A DNA stretch of 64,000 nt from Pampus argenteus (GCA_036937835.1 CM072863.1:7526501-7590500), one strand, 5' to 3'. Counted from the stretch's first letter, positions 34,631-47,950 are shown. Notes: generated by a model from the letters alone, not told the origin. Made by a program: numbers and translations.

Positions 34631-37571
34631 TACAACACGTCATCCTGTCTTTGGTATAGCTGCCCTCATCTTTCTCCGTGGGAGACAGAGAATTCTCAAA
34701 GCCACAATTACCACACAGAACTATCAATTTCCCCTTCAATTAACCCTGTGGGAAGAGAGGGGGACGAGGGAGAGGAAGGAGAGAGCAGAGAAGGGGATGA
34801 GAGATTCAAATTTAGGATGAAGAGAGCCACCTCGGTCTGCTCCACCTCCCCCCCACACATTCTCCGCTCCAGGGTGCAGTCATGTGTTTGGGCTGTGGAG
34901 GGAGAGAATTACACCTCCTAGGGATGAACTTGACCCTGCCACTGGAGGTCAAACAAGTTACTATACAGCACAGGCCCCCCTATCCTCATTACCAGCAAAT
35001 AGGCCTAGCCACTGTTCCACGGATACAGACTGTATGTTAATAACCAGCGCTCAAACCACAGCGCAGAGCTGTCGAAAGCTACCCACTGTAAGGGAGAGTC
35101 AGACGGAGAGGCACGGCGGAAGAAAAGAGAGGAGAGAGAAAAAGGACAGAGAGGAGAGGGGGAGGGATAAAGAGGGGGCAAGAGCCTGGAGTTGTGTTTC
35201 TTAGATCAGCGACTAAAGGCCCGCGTCCCGTAACAACGGACAAATGTGACGGCACGCCTGCTCTCTTTTCTCTGCTCCCCTCTCCTCCTCTACTTTGACT
35301 TCTCACTTCCCTTCCCTTCCCACCTCCTCCTTCTCCTCCTCTTCCCACCACCCACTCCCTGAGTCAACCCCTGGAGGAGCTGCTCAAACCAAACCCAGCC
35401 TTCAGCAAAGTTTCACAGGCAAACTTTTTCACAAAGCCCCCAGAAGCCGTCCGCCTGCCTGACACCACGAAGCATGCCAGTTTCATTGCCACTCACCCTC
35501 CCTCCTGTCCTCTTTTTTGTACTTTAGTCCTTCACTCCTCCCTTAGTCTCCTCCCTTGTTTATGCTGACTGTATTTCGAGGCTAATGCACTGTTCCTGAC
35601 TGACCTTTAGACAATGGAAACCTGCAGCAGCAGAAGTTGCCGATTAAGGCTACAGGTTGCATACGGTGTAGCTGACCTTCACTGGGCAAATGGGCATTGT
35701 GCTGTCTGCTAATCCAACAGCCAATGGCCACCTTTCAACCTGGTAATAAATGCTCTTAGTCCTTGACAAAAACATGACTGTGTTTTCTCCATTATTTGCT
35801 GATTGTAAATACTTAAAAAGAAAATCTCATACTGGGAATATCGAAGGAAAAAATACAAAGAGGGGAGGCAAAGCAGAAATTAACAGTTATATTTCGTTCT
35901 TTGTCATTTGTTTTTTGTCAGAAGATTGGGGTTAAAGTCTTTTTTGCACCATGTTTCACAATCTATTTTGGCCAGGGACAACTAGGTGTGCTGACAAAAC
36001 ATCACATTCACATTTCACAACAATCACAGGACGGATTGAATACAATTTATCATTGTAATCTAACACAGCTCCTCTCACATTCAATATCATTCTTTGTGAG
36101 AGTAAAATAGCACAATTCATCAAGTTTTTAAGTCAGAATTATGAGGAGTATGTGTGAATGTACTATTAGTTCAATGTGATCTTTTTAAACAGACGACATG
36201 TCCGTCTTTCACATTTCCTGCCTCTCCCTACGTTAAATTCATTGGCATTCAAAGAGAGCAAAATATTCTACTTAACAAATAGATTTTAAGGAGAACTAAA
36301 TGTATTTTTAGTCATTTAAAAAAAAAAAAAAAAAGACTTTTGAGATGGCTATTGATTGGCCTTGCATTGAATCTTGTAATTTCCTCCATAAAGAATAAAT
36401 TATTTGTATTGAAATGGGAGCCTGAGGAGAGGTAGTGAATGTTGGAGGTAAACTGTGATGACAGCTTGGATGTAATGAAGAGGCTGAGGGAACACAGAGC
36501 TGTGATAATTAGAGACAACAGGCATGACAAGGAGAGAAAAAGAGAGGGAGAGCACAGACGGGGGAAAGACGGAGTAGACGGACAGGAGAAAGTGCAACAG
36601 AGAAGTAGAAAAGAGAGACGTGTGAGTCTAGAGTCCTTCACAGTCAGCTACTATCGGAGCTCCAACAGGGAAAAGAACACTTTCCGACCAACCGCGGACT
36701 AAAAATGAAGGCAGCCCTGGCAACTGCAGGCACGCATGCTGTGTGTGTGAGTGTGTGTCACAGTATAGCCTTATGAGTGACACACAAACAATCTTTTCCA
36801 ATACATTTGACACCTGATTCAAGGAGTGGTGTTAGAAAACACGAAAAGCCCTGTATATAGAGGGAAGTGACTTTGTTAAAAACTAAATCAAAAAGGCCTG
36901 ATACATATTATGTTTTAGTTCACATATACAATATACTGAATTATCTACAAAAATGTTCTGCGGAAGGAGGAAAAACGTTTAAACGTCATGCCTTTGTAGA
37001 TACAGTAGAACGGTAAGAATGCAATAGCAGTACATTTGAATGATGTTTTTCCCTTTTAATCCAGGAAAAAATTAATTATGATTAATTTGTTTAAAAGTTG
37101 TGTATTTTTTTTTTTCATTTTAAAACTTGAATTAATATATTAAGTTGAAAATAAAAAAATATGGTACATGTAAATAAGAAAAACATTATTTAAAAATATC
37201 TTTACCTAACATGAAATTGATTAATATATTTTTATATTAATACATTTTTACATGCTGCCTGTTGAAAATTAACTGGGCTTTAACGGTGAGACTTTTTCTA
37301 CTTTTCAACTCGTCTTCTATTTTGTGTTTTTCAGCGCTCTGTGCTTTTCTTCTCCTCTCACCCCCTGACCAGCATTCTGCCGGCAAACAGCTAACGTTGC
37401 TTCAAAGGCCAACGGCCCACAACGCAAACACACACACACACACACACTCTGCCTTCTTCACTCTCCTCAGGAACATGAGAGCTGGCTCTAATTCACAGGC
37501 TGGTAAAGCTGTGGTGGACAGCAATCTTGATCTGGCAGGATTAGGCTACTTTTATTTCCCCAAGAGCCACC

Positions 37572-37641
37572 GGGAGGAGGAGAGGAGAGGTGGAGGGAGG
37601 TGGGTACGTGTAGGCAGTGGGGGGGGAGAGGGGGAGGGGGC
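37572..37641 (+). repeat. G-rich polypurine tract
   Basis: GGAGG repeats, then GGGGGGGGAG and GGGGGAGGGGG runs. It is a strong G-quadruplex candidate on the plus strand. Confidence 0.8.
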
Positions 37642-37799
37642 TCAAATCCTTCTACAAATGTCAGACAATGACCGGTGACCAGTGGCTCCAGAGATACACA
37701 CTCATAAACACTCCTGGAAAAAAACAACAAAAAAAAAAAACAACAAAGTGCCACCCAGAAAAAAAGACTCATCACTCTCCGTCTCATCACTCGGAGAAA

Positions 37800-37901
37800 G
37801 AAGGGATGTGGGGGCAAGAAAGGAGCAGAGGAGGGGAAGGAGGAGGAGGGAGTGAGGGAAGGAAGGAGGGAGTAAAAAGAGGGAGGGAGTGAGGAGGGGG
37901 G
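37800..37901 (+). repeat. GGAA/GGGA polypurine tract
   Basis: About 100 bases of purine with repeated GGAGG, GGAAGGA and GAGGGAG words. Confidence 0.8.
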
Positions 37902-38328
37902 GATTACACAATTATTCAGATAACAGCTGGGAATAATCTAGTGGCAGATGTCTCTCGGTCAACAATGCCCACCACACACAGGCGCGCATGTGTATGCGCA
38001 TACACGCTAACAGAGTTTCAATGCCCAGCAAACAGCCAGAGAGTGAAAAAACAGCCACTGATGAACCAAGGCGAGCTACTCAACACTCTCTCTCTCTCTT
38101 TACCACTCTGTCTAAACATGTTTAAATTTTGTTTTAACACATGTCTCTAATGCAAATTAAACCATACAGAGCCTGTTTTCTTCCCAACAATGAAATCTTG
38201 TCTAAAAAATACACACAAGTTGGGAAAGTGACGACCTGTTTGCTTTTCTTCTCCGACAGCCGTCTGAAAAACAGAACCTAAAACCTGAGGAATTTGTCTG
38301 AAGCGGAGAGGGGTGGAGGGTCACCCGG

Positions 38329-38350
38329 TGATTGACAGTTAATTGTAGTT
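38329..38350 (+). promoter_or_regulatory. PBX-MEIS/PREP composite site TGATTGACAG with adjacent TTAATTG
   Basis: TGATTGACAG (38329-38338) is the canonical TALE decamer bound by PBX with MEIS or PREP. It is followed at once by ttaattgt, a homeodomain core. An exact decamer is expected only about 0.1 times by chance in this window. It sits in foxp4 intron 1, just before a (CA)n run. Confidence 0.4.
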
Positions 38351-40868
38351 GGATGTGCACAGACACACACACACACACAGTAAGTGCACACACATGCAGA
38401 GCGCAATCCTCACTCGCAGAGAGTCAGAGCATCCTTCTCATCTGTGAGCGATCTCCAAGACTCCCGATAGTGACTCCAGCAGTCGCCGTCCTCCCCTCCT
38501 GCCTCCCCCCTTCTCCTCCCCTCTCTGAAAGGCCACTATAGAAGCCATAGAGTCCGCACCCCACTGGGCAAAGACTGCACAGCCTCTTCACCTTGAGAGT
38601 AACGGCAAAGCAGAAAGCAGAAGAGCAGGAGGAAAAAGACAGACAGCGACAGTGAAAGCATGTAATCTTTTACTATGGGCCACGTCTCATTTATGATATT
38701 TACCTCTGAAAAGATTCTTTAAATATTTCTTCTTTTTCAATATTTCTTTTTACCAGGAGTTTTGGGAAAACTCCCAAGCTCTATTCCCTTCAAACATCAA
38801 CAAATCTTCATATAAGTTTACATGCAGCAGAGGAGGGAGGAAGGAAGGGCGGTCCAGGAAAATGTTAAGAACTCTGTCAATCCGTCAACTCAGGCAGCCT
38901 ATTGTGATTTGATTTAACACTGGTTAACAGCTCGTCCTGTCAGGGGATGGATCATCCCACAGCGCCTCACATGCTAATAGCTTAAGTAGGCATCCCATGT
39001 CCCCCGGAACTAATACCACAAATACTAATACCATAAAAGAGCAGTGCACGCCAACACTCCCGCCTCACTTTCGCCTGCGTTAGCCAACATCCCGATACTT
39101 TACGGATTAGAAAACATAATGAGATGCATTTAAATGGTTATTAGCTCCCCCGGTCCGGGATGGCAAGAAACAGGGACAAGAGGGAAAAATGCATTGCTAA
39201 TTTTCTGTCTTTATATGTTAATGTACAGTCATCCCCGGTTGAAGCAAAATATTCAGATTCTAAAAAAAGAGATATTATATATAAGATATAAATAAAAATG
39301 AAAGGATCAGTTAATATCAGGAACTCATATGAGTGTAAAATGTAAAAGTGGTTTGGGGTGTGTTTTTTTTTTTTTCAGATCAGTCATGTTGTGGTTGAGT
39401 TTATGGACCTGGACGTAAATCCCTGCGCTCCTCCTCTTGTGTGAATCTCAGCATTTACTCCTCCGCTCGGTGGATTTTACCGCCACAGCGCTACAGGCAA
39501 ACGAGCGCTCAAGAGCCATGTAACGCTTCTCTACAGTCAGATGGTTTATGAAATGTGAAAAAAATTTGTGTGTATCCATAACGCTCTGAGTCTTGCGCTT
39601 CACAGCTGTCACCTACCCTTCACAGCCACCCTTTCAATACACATTAAAGCAGTGCTGCAGAAAGTTTAGTCACATTGTTGTTCTGAGCGAAGCTTTCCAC
39701 TGATCTGCTCCCTCGGTTCTCCGCTCGATTGACGGCTGCCCTGTCAGTTTGTCGCAGCGCTTTAGAAAACACCAACGGCTCTCTGATGAAGTGCTTACAA
39801 AAGGTCATAGGGTGGAGGCGATGGAGAGGAGGGGAGCCGACTACTGAGAGAGGGAGGCAGGGGAAAGGAAAGGGAGACGGGACAGAGTGAAGGAAAATCC
39901 ATAACACAAATACAGCTGTCAGAAGCAATGCAGAGTTAGCAGGGGACACAACGACCGATGAAAGCTTTTTCATGAAGATGCTCTGTTTGAACACAACAGG
40001 CGTTCTCTCAGTTTACACACAACACTGCTCGTGTATTTTTTTTTTTTTACTACTGCTAACAGTCTCTACCTGGCTGCGCTTGACCTCCGTGATTTTTTCT
40101 CCCCGTCTGTGAAATCAAACTTGAAAGCCCCACTGTCTTACTTCACGATGTGCTCTCATTCCTCCAGACTCCAGAGCCACAGCCCTCCCTTTCAGCTCCA
40201 GCTCTCCGTTCCAGCCATGGCCTCAGGTGCCAAGCGCACTCTGGAGAGGCTGATCTAATGCTTCCTCAGCTATAATGACCCACGCCTAAAACCCCTGGAC
40301 TGTAGTTTTCCCTCGCTTCTACTAGCCTTTTTACTCATATGTTCTATCTCTCTTTCTCTCTCTCTCCGTCCCTCTTGTGCTTCCTCCCACCCTGCCCGTA
40401 GGAAACAGTCCCTTCCGCTTGGACCTGTTGGGTCACTCCTTCCCACATCCATCAGCTGTTAATGGACCGATGCTCTTTGGAGCTGGAGAAAGATCTCTGA
40501 GCCGACCTGCCACAGAGCCACCCCACACACACACATACATTTTTGTAAGAATTTAGGAATGACCACTGTCTCAGCAAACATTTTTACCTTATCAATCAGA
40601 GGGAATACATTTTGGAGAGTTAAATTGTGATTGCGAGCGGGGCGGCTGTCACCACATATGCAAAGACTCTTTGAAAAGACGCAACAAAAGACATCAGAAT
40701 GCACTCTATATGTCTCTCTCTCTCTCTCAGGTGGTCAACTTATTAAAGACGTTTAAAGGCATCTTCCCTCCTCTTTCCTCCCCTGATGTCGTGCAACTTC
40801 ACGGTACAACACTGCCTTCTGACCCGTCATAAAAATACATCTCATCTTTGAAAAATATGTGGGATTCA

Positions 40869-40869
<1 letters not shown>

Positions 40870-40905
<36 letters not shown>
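40870..40905. repeat. (CA)n microsatellite
   Basis: About 16 CA units, ending in gcaca. Confidence 0.95.
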
Positions 40906-41830
40906 AGTATTCACCCCTTAACTTCTCCTAAATAACAGGTTCAATTAGAACCACATGTATAATCAGACCTCAGTCTAAAGCAATGTGGCGGCAGTTTCAC
41001 TGTGCAGTCAATCACTTCAATACACAACCAGAACATCGCCCCACTTGCTGGCTGCCCATGTGCAATAACACCTTTATTTAATCCATTAATTTGTCAATTA
41101 TATTTCATTAACATTTTTTTAAGGAGGTAACAAGCAGTAATTGCTATTATAATGGCGTATTCAGTGATTGCATATGGAGGCTTGTAGATTTTCTTTTTTT
41201 TTTTTTCTCCATCATTTTGTATCATTGGAAAAGAAAACCATTTTATTCTGTGAAAATCAATGATACACCTAATTAAAATATGTTTCATTTTACCACATAA
41301 TTGCACAATTGTTACAACCTGTAGATGATCTTATTTTCTTTTCCTACAGTGTTTCCAACACACATGTTCAGTTCCAACACGCACACGCTGAAATAACGGC
41401 AGCTTCAGGACCAACACTTGAAATAATTTCATTTAAAAACATGCTTTTGTTCCCTGCACAGAAACATTTTTTTCCCCTTTCCTCAAAGCCTGTCTAAAGG
41501 ATATTGAAATTTAACCATTTCAGATTTTAAGCAGGTAATGCACTAAGTGCTGCGATAGAAGTAAATCTGTGTAGTATCTGTCCCAGGTCAAATCCTACAT
41601 GTATAGCAGTGTCGTATACGGGTGCTCTTCAACATCACTTTGGAGCCAAAAGCCCACTCAGACTTGTGGGTTTGGGATACCAGGAGGGTTTTAATGAACA
41701 GAGCACAAGAGATGGAGAGACGGACAGGCGAGCCATCAACACTACCGACGCACAGGACATTTAAAAACTTCAAATACTGTCCATTTCCACTCAAGCAGGA
41801 CAGGTGAATTGAGGAAAAAAGCACTCTCGT

Positions 41831-41854
41831 ATACACACACACACACACACACAC
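41831..41854. repeat. (CA)n microsatellite
   Basis: About twelve CA units. Confidence 0.9.
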
Positions 41855-43319
41855 TCCCGCACTCAGATACATACACTCTTCCACACATATGTTCACATGC
41901 GCTCGTGCTGGAGGTAAGGACTCTCTGAGTGAGTTTATGGACTAACACAATCATGTTGGTGGCTTTTAATCCTGCTGAAGGGGGTTTAAAGCGCACGAGA
42001 TGCATAGCCATTATTGCCTGTAGACAGTCTCATACATGGCCCACAGTCACATACACAGGACCAAGCTGAAAATCATCAGTTAAGTTATGTGTCAGTAAGC
42101 ATAACAAAAAACAGTCATCTGCTGGAGAAGTGAGAGAGTCTGAAAACTGACACACAAAAAAAAACTGTTCTCAGCAGCATATGAGCAACTCAAACAATGA
42201 AACAAAACAGGACATGGAAAAGACACAGCTGTCGAGAGGAGGGGAAAAAAAAAAGCAAAAGGAAAAGTGTTGAAGCAACTCAGATGAAAAAGAGTGGCAA
42301 TGCTGAGGCAAACACACACACAGACACACAATAGCCGAGAGAGAGAGAGCAGAGAGTCAATCTGTCTCTGACACCTCTGGTTTCCTGCACACATACACTC
42401 TTTTTTTTTCTCCTCCCCAAATAACTACTTCTGACTCTCAAATACTCTTTTGTTTCATAGTCTCCTTATTATATTTTCATGAAAAGCCTGTCATTAATGT
42501 AATAGCCTATCAAGGAGCAAAGCCCTACATAGAAATGAGAACTTTACAATGTCAGTAAATGATACAATGTTAGAATAGAAGAAGAAATCAAAAAGATCAA
42601 TTCCTCCATTCTTCAGCTCTGCCTCGCTATTTCTGAGTTGCACTGCTTCTTTTTTTTAAGGTTTGCAAGTGAATATCGGAGGTTGTTTCAAGTAATAAAA
42701 ATAAATAACTAAATAAATATAAATGATTAAATTCAAATCAAAATTGTTAAGAAATCATAGCCAGCAACTCCAAACATCATTATGTAAACTGAAACGTCCC
42801 ATCTGCTGAGCCTTTACTGTACCAAAGTGAAATTAAACATTTAGACCATAATTGGTTGAATTATTTTTTTAAATTATCTCCAGGTAATAATTTAATTTTA
42901 AAATATATTAGATAAGTCTATAGAAAATATTTAACTGAGATACTGTGCAATTTCCAAACTATTTAAATAGTGAGGGGTATTCTGATAGACATATAAAATG
43001 CATGCATCCTATTATGTCTTAGTCCAAATTAAGTGATGAACACAATTTTAAAATTCTAATCTAATTTTGATTATTTAAATAAAGTGCAACATGAGGCTGA
43101 GTGGACGCTGTGTTTCACATTAAAACATTAAAGTGCATCTTCTTGTGACTTACAGTGTATTTTTCTAAGCGAAATTAACTTTTCATATTTAAATTCTGCA
43201 CACACACACACACACACACTTCACATCTCGAGGCTTCCAGCCAGCACAAAATACCTGCTTTCCTGTCTTGACACCACAAACGTGACAAGGTCATAAAACG
43301 TGATGAAGAGCTTTTTCAT

Positions 43320-43600
43320 TCCCGCTGGATCTTCTATTAAAGTGCAATTAAAACTGTGTCATCGCGTTTGCGGAAAATGCCACCACAGAGGGACACAGAG
43401 AGAGAGAGAGGGAGAGAGAGGAGGGAGACACAACAGGAGAGAGAGAGAGAGAGAGGACACAGTAAATAAAATTAATTATGCCAAATGCTCCGGCGCCCAT
43501 CAATCAAGGGGCAATAATGTCCGCGTCACACGGCCTGTATGCTTTTCTATCAATGACAGACAACTAACAGCAATTAATTGTCATTTCATCTCTCCCTCCT
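43320..43600. promoter_or_regulatory. PBX-HOX/TALE motif block interrupted by GA repeat
   Basis: The flanks of the (GA)n hold attaaagtgcaattaaaa, aaattaattatgcc, ATCAATCA (43499-43506, reverse complement of the PBX-HOX TGATTGAT site), tcaatgacaga and gcaattaattgt. This density suggests an enhancer that a microsatellite has expanded into. Confidence 0.3.
43396..43456. repeat. Interrupted (GA)n tract
   Basis: Two GA blocks (43396-43420 and 43436-43454) separated by gagggagacacaac. The tract interrupts a motif-rich candidate enhancer. Confidence 0.9.
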
Positions 43601-43736
43601 TTTTTTTTTCCTTTCTTTTTTTTGTGTCTGGAGCTTTTCATCATGCGGGACCTGAAGTTCATGTGACATGTGGGAATGTTCTGGCTGATGTTTGATATTT
43701 GATTATGGAAGTTTTATTACAAATAACAAAAGCAAC

Positions 43737-43753
43737 TTTTTTTTTTTTTTTTT
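43737..43753. repeat. Poly(T) tract
   Basis: Seventeen thymines. Confidence 0.9.
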
Positions 43754-43865
43754 ACAACAATGAAGTTGTTGCTACTGTGTAGTGTGACGTACTGTGTGTA
43801 TTTTATACGGATACGCAAATAAAATGCAAATTTAAACTGTTTTCATTTCATTACAATATGTTATT

Positions 43866-43866
43866 T

Positions 43867-43897
<31 letters not shown>

Positions 43898-43902
43898 GTA
43901 TA
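43866..43902. repeat. (TA)n microsatellite
   Basis: TA repeat with G interruptions; self-complementary, hairpin-capable. Confidence 0.9.
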
Positions 43903-44350
43903 AAAAAAACATAGTCCCGGTAGAAAGTTTTTTTCTTTTACTCTAGGAAAAAAAATCCTTTGTGGTATATAGGCCTCCTTTCAGGCGGTTTATGACTGCA
44001 AAAATAAGGGGAAAGCATGGGTCATGTAGAGGTTTTTGTACAGACTCCAACCCCCTCAATTTCTAAATTTATGGTATTGTCAAAGCTATGCCGAAATATG
44101 TAGAAATACATTTTATATTTTATCATCAAAAAAGGATAAGCAGCGCTTCGTGAAAGCACTCTTAATTTGTGAACAGTGGAAAATAGATTAAGACTCATCA
44201 CTGCTGTAATACAGCAACGCTCAGTGTGCGCAGCCCTGCAGGTTAGATCCGCTTTAATATTCACCGTTGAGAATGGGATTCAACTTTTAACCTTTCAAAT
44301 AACCTGCTATTGAGACATTCAAACGTATCATATACTAATGTTTTCTTTTT

Positions 44351-44400
44351 ACACACACACATATATATATATATGTATATATATGTATGTATATATATGT
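44351..44400. repeat. (CA)n(TA)n compound microsatellite
   Basis: A short CA run followed by TA/TG-interrupted TA repeats. Confidence 0.9.
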
Positions 44401-44635
44401 TTTGTTTTTTTTGTTTTTTTAATCCGGTAACATGAAAAATCAAACATCAAAACTCAGGTCACACAAAGCGGTTCAGATTTCAAAAGTCAAAATCGTTTGA
44501 AAAGAAAGTATTGTTCCCCTGACCTGCTGACAATGTCCACTTTTCTTAAGACAAGGGGTCTATTATCAGCAGTCAGGGCTGTAATGCCTATTTTCATTTC
44601 ATTTAAAACGTTAGTGTTTAATGATCAGAAACAAA

Positions 44636-44670
44636 ATATATATTTATATATATATATTTTTTTTTTTTTA
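44636..44670. repeat. (TA)n followed by poly(T)
   Basis: About ten TA units, then T13. Confidence 0.85.
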
Positions 44671-45475
44671 AAGGCAAGGTTTAACGGCTGAGCAGGTCGA
44701 TTACAAAACTATTCTCAGACGGATGTGTAAAATTATCACCGCGTAACCTGTGTCGGTGTTTATTATCAAATCCTTTAACAACAGGTATTATTAACACGGG
44801 AAGTTAAAAGCATGTTGTCTCCATTCAAATCCACTCCCGACATCTTGGTCCTAACCTGCGAGGAAAACTTTCTGTTGTCTCATGAGCGAAGACTCAGTCC
44901 ACCAAACTATATGCTGCTAGAAATCATCAGAGGTGAAATAAAATGCCATTAAAATAAATGTTGATTTGACTGTAGGGGGAGAGAAAAAACTACCAGTGTG
45001 TGTGTGTGTATATAACACGTGTGAAAGTGTCGAAGAGAGAAACTTATTCCATCGCCCACCGTCGATTTTCTCTCTATTAAAAGAAAGTGAAAATATGGAA
45101 ACAACTACTTCAAAGAGGATTTTTTTTAAAAACGTGGCTGACAAGTTTCCTGCTCAAATACTCCAAAAGTTAGAATGAAACATGGACGGAGGGAAGTCTG
45201 AAGAGGACAAACTCCGAGTGTGTTTAATCTACCCTTCAATACTAGATTAGATTATTAGACTGAGTCCCGCAAACAATGTGCGATGAAAAGTTGAGTTCAA
45301 TGTGTTTCTCTGTTGTTGTTTTTTTTGCCGTTTGGTAGACTAATGTGTGTATCAGAAAGTTTCACAGAGCACAGAGTGAGGAAAAGAGTAAGGAAGATTT
45401 TTTTTTTGTTTTAAAAAAGGAAGGGGAAAAGAAAGTGTAGATAATGCATCAACCTGTTCTCTTGTTTTCTGAAGA

Positions 45476-46135
45476 AGTCAACTTTCACGCCAGTGGTTGG
45501 ACCATGTGGACAGCCCCGCTTCTGCTCCTCAAACCCCCGGCGCGTCCACTCTCTCACGGCGACAAAGGGGGACACAAACCGACGGGACGAAAAAAAAAAT
45601 GTAAAAAAAAAAAAAAAATGTAAAGAAACAGAGAGGAGAGAGAGAGAGAGACAGAGAAATCTAGGATCTAAGATCGCACAGCCATTACTTTAAACGACAA
45701 AGCGTGCTCGTTAGTCCTTTCCTTTTCCCTTTTGTGTGCGTCCTCTCTCCTCGGAGTGGCCCCTCTGGAGTGAAGTCAGAACAATGCTGCCGCTAAAACT
45801 CTGGCACTGTGCGCAAGTTGCCGCGGAGAAACGAGCGCAGCTTCTCGTCTTGTTTTGCTGCGTCCGCTTCCCCTGCCTATCTCTTCGGGAGGCTTGTTCA
45901 GCGCGTAAAACCTCTCCACCGGTCCGCACTTTTTGGCATCCCGTCTGTTGCTTGCTCGCTCGCTGGAAATCAGGATTGAATCACTGGAGCTGTGTGTGTG
46001 CGCGAGTGTGGAGAGTGTGTGTTGCTGGGGGACAGTTTACTGCGCTACCGTAATGACTCTAAAGCAGGTGCGCGTTTTCATCTCTGCCCTATCCTCGCAA
46101 AGCTCTGGCGCACTATAAGAAAACAGCAGCCGGTG
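45476..46135 (-). promoter_or_regulatory. foxp4: CpG island; likely foxp4 promoter and 5' non-coding exon
   Basis: I counted 41 CpG dinucleotides between about 45530 and 46150, while CpG is sparse in the surrounding tens of kilobases. This is the only clear island in the window, and it lies upstream of the foxp4 ATG exon on the same strand, so it is the best candidate for the promoter and 5' UTR exon. A weak candidate donor on the minus strand (GCC|GTGAGAG) lies at about 45553-45559. On the plus strand a CTATAAGA motif occurs at 46113-46120, so divergent initiation is also possible. The transcription start is not identifiable from sequence alone. Confidence 0.55.
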
Positions 46136-46838
46136 GAGAGGTATCTCTCGCTCCCTCTTGCTCTTTCTCTCCCTGTGTGTGTGTGTGTGTGTGAGGGGAA
46201 GGCACTGATCTTTTGACCTCTCTTTGCATCCCGGCTGAGTTGTGCTATTGTGGAGGCAGAGAGGAACAGATGTTGGCCTGCATGGAGTTTGAGCTCAGAA
46301 ACCGTCAGAAACAAAGCAGATCATCCAAACAGAACTAGTCTGCTATTAAATACTTGCCTTTACTACACTTCTCAATTACATTATATATATGCCTCTACAC
46401 AGCACAAGAAAAATACAGCAAAAGTTCAAAAGTATAACATGTGTCTGTGAATATGTAAAACATTTACTCGTGACAGACTTTACTGTCATATAACTTTAAT
46501 CATTTACACATTTCAGTGCTTATATCGATTTATGCCAAAAAAGATTTATTCCAATCTAGGCAAATGCTCTATTCAACAAATAAAAATAAGAGTAAAATCA
46601 GTTTAAGTGGGTTCACTTTCCTTGCAAATAGACAGTTATATTGTGATTGGACAAATTTTACTGTCTGCCTACCTCACTATGTCCTTTATGTATTTTGGAA
46701 GCTTGACAACTCCTTTTGCAGAGTTATTACCATTTTTTCCCCCCTAACCGCCACATTCATTTACTAATTGACAGCATAATCAGTGTTGAGATTAGTGTCT
46801 CTGATGAAATTTGGGAATTACATCATACCTGTCGCTGC

Positions 46839-46880
46839 AAAAAAAAAAAAAAAAAAAAAGTAAGAAAAAAAAAAAAAAAA
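46839..46880. repeat. Double poly(A) tract
   Basis: Two long A runs (about 21 and 16) separated by GTAAG. The TA-rich sequence upstream shows no recognised element. Confidence 0.9.
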
Positions 46881-47829
46881 GAGTGCCATAACTCAAAGAA
46901 AGATCTTGGAATAATTTGGCGTTAGTCATTAAAAGGGATTCTGCCCTCCTGCCTTTTCTCTATCTCAGCTTTTACCATTGGAAAATGATGGCAGTTCATC
47001 ACAGCAGCACCCAACAATGGGCCATGACTGCACTAAATCACAACACAATCATTAGTGTGATCAATATCGTTAAAATATGTGCATCTGTGTGCAAATGTTT
47101 GTGTGTGTGTTTGTGTGTGTGAGTGTATATGAGTACCCATATGTACTCTTAACTCGCTCACCTCACCTCTAAAGGCTGACAAATTTAGCTGGGAACACTT
47201 TTGTAATATGTCTACAATAAATCGCCAAAGGACTGACGGGTGCTAATGCGAACAACCGGAGGGTGATGAGTGATGCTTTTCTAAGTGGCTGTTATCATGA
47301 GGGTGCACTTTGGAGTTTGATCTACAAAAATCAGACGTTGGTATTAAAAGAAAGTTTATAAGTGAAGCACATTAAGCATTTTTAACAACAAACAACCTGC
47401 ATCCTACAAGTGAACATATATATATATGTGTGTGTGTATAACAGATGCACAATAGAGTCTGAATCATCCTTGTGCTTGTTGTTGTGTAACTGTTGACATT
47501 TCCACCATGATGATATCAATCACCCCTGCCTGTTTGGGAAAAAAAAAATTGTTTGTTGTTGTTTGTCTATTTTGGCTCATGGCTTTGGCTGCATAAAATC
47601 ACATGATCAAACAGAGCGCAGGGACCTCGGTGGGACTCAGAGTTCTGCACAGCGTGAATAAAGCCAAGCCGAAGCGGGCCAAGTATGAAACTGGATCAAA
47701 ACAGATCCAGCCTTGGACATCTTAAGTCAACACCTTTGTTCTTTTTCTTGGTGAGAAGAGGAAAATGCTGTTTGGCCCTCTCACCCATCTCCCTTTCCCA
47801 TTTAGGAACCCTTCTCTCCCTGTTAATCA

Positions 47830-47950
47830 GGGGGAATAATTATCAAAGTGGACAGGTAATTAAATTAAAACATAAGTGGCTACATGAGCTGGGTTGGCTG
47901 TACTACAAGGTTTTCCCTGGCTTAATTAAAGAGAAATATGGGACTGCTCA
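47830..47950. promoter_or_regulatory. AT-rich candidate conserved block upstream of foxp4
   Basis: Contains aataattatcaaagtgg (TCF/LEF-like tcaaag), ggtaattaaattaaaa and gcttaattaaag. It lies about 1.8 kb beyond the CpG island. Weak, composition-based call. Confidence 0.22.

Larger units (their letters stand above)
34640..45470. other. Non-coding: foxp4 intron 1, distal part
   Basis: Purine-rich tracts at 35.1-35.3 and 37.5-37.9 kb, AT-rich unique DNA at 36.1-37.25, 41.1-41.5 and 42.4-43.2 kb, and a mildly CpG-enriched stretch at 39.4-39.8 kb that could hide an alternative 5' exon. No coding exon is recognised. Confidence 0.55.
13072..45500 (-). other. foxp4: Probable foxp4 5' intron (intron 1)
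   Basis: No coding exon is recognisable between the foxp4 start exon and the CpG island near 45.5-46.1 kb. The simplest reading is a 5' intron of about 32 kb that separates a non-coding first exon from the ATG exon, as in other vertebrate FOXP genes. It has many AT-rich, simple-repeat-free blocks that could be enhancers. Additional 5' non-coding exons may hide here. The exact 5' boundary is not determined. Confidence 0.5.
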
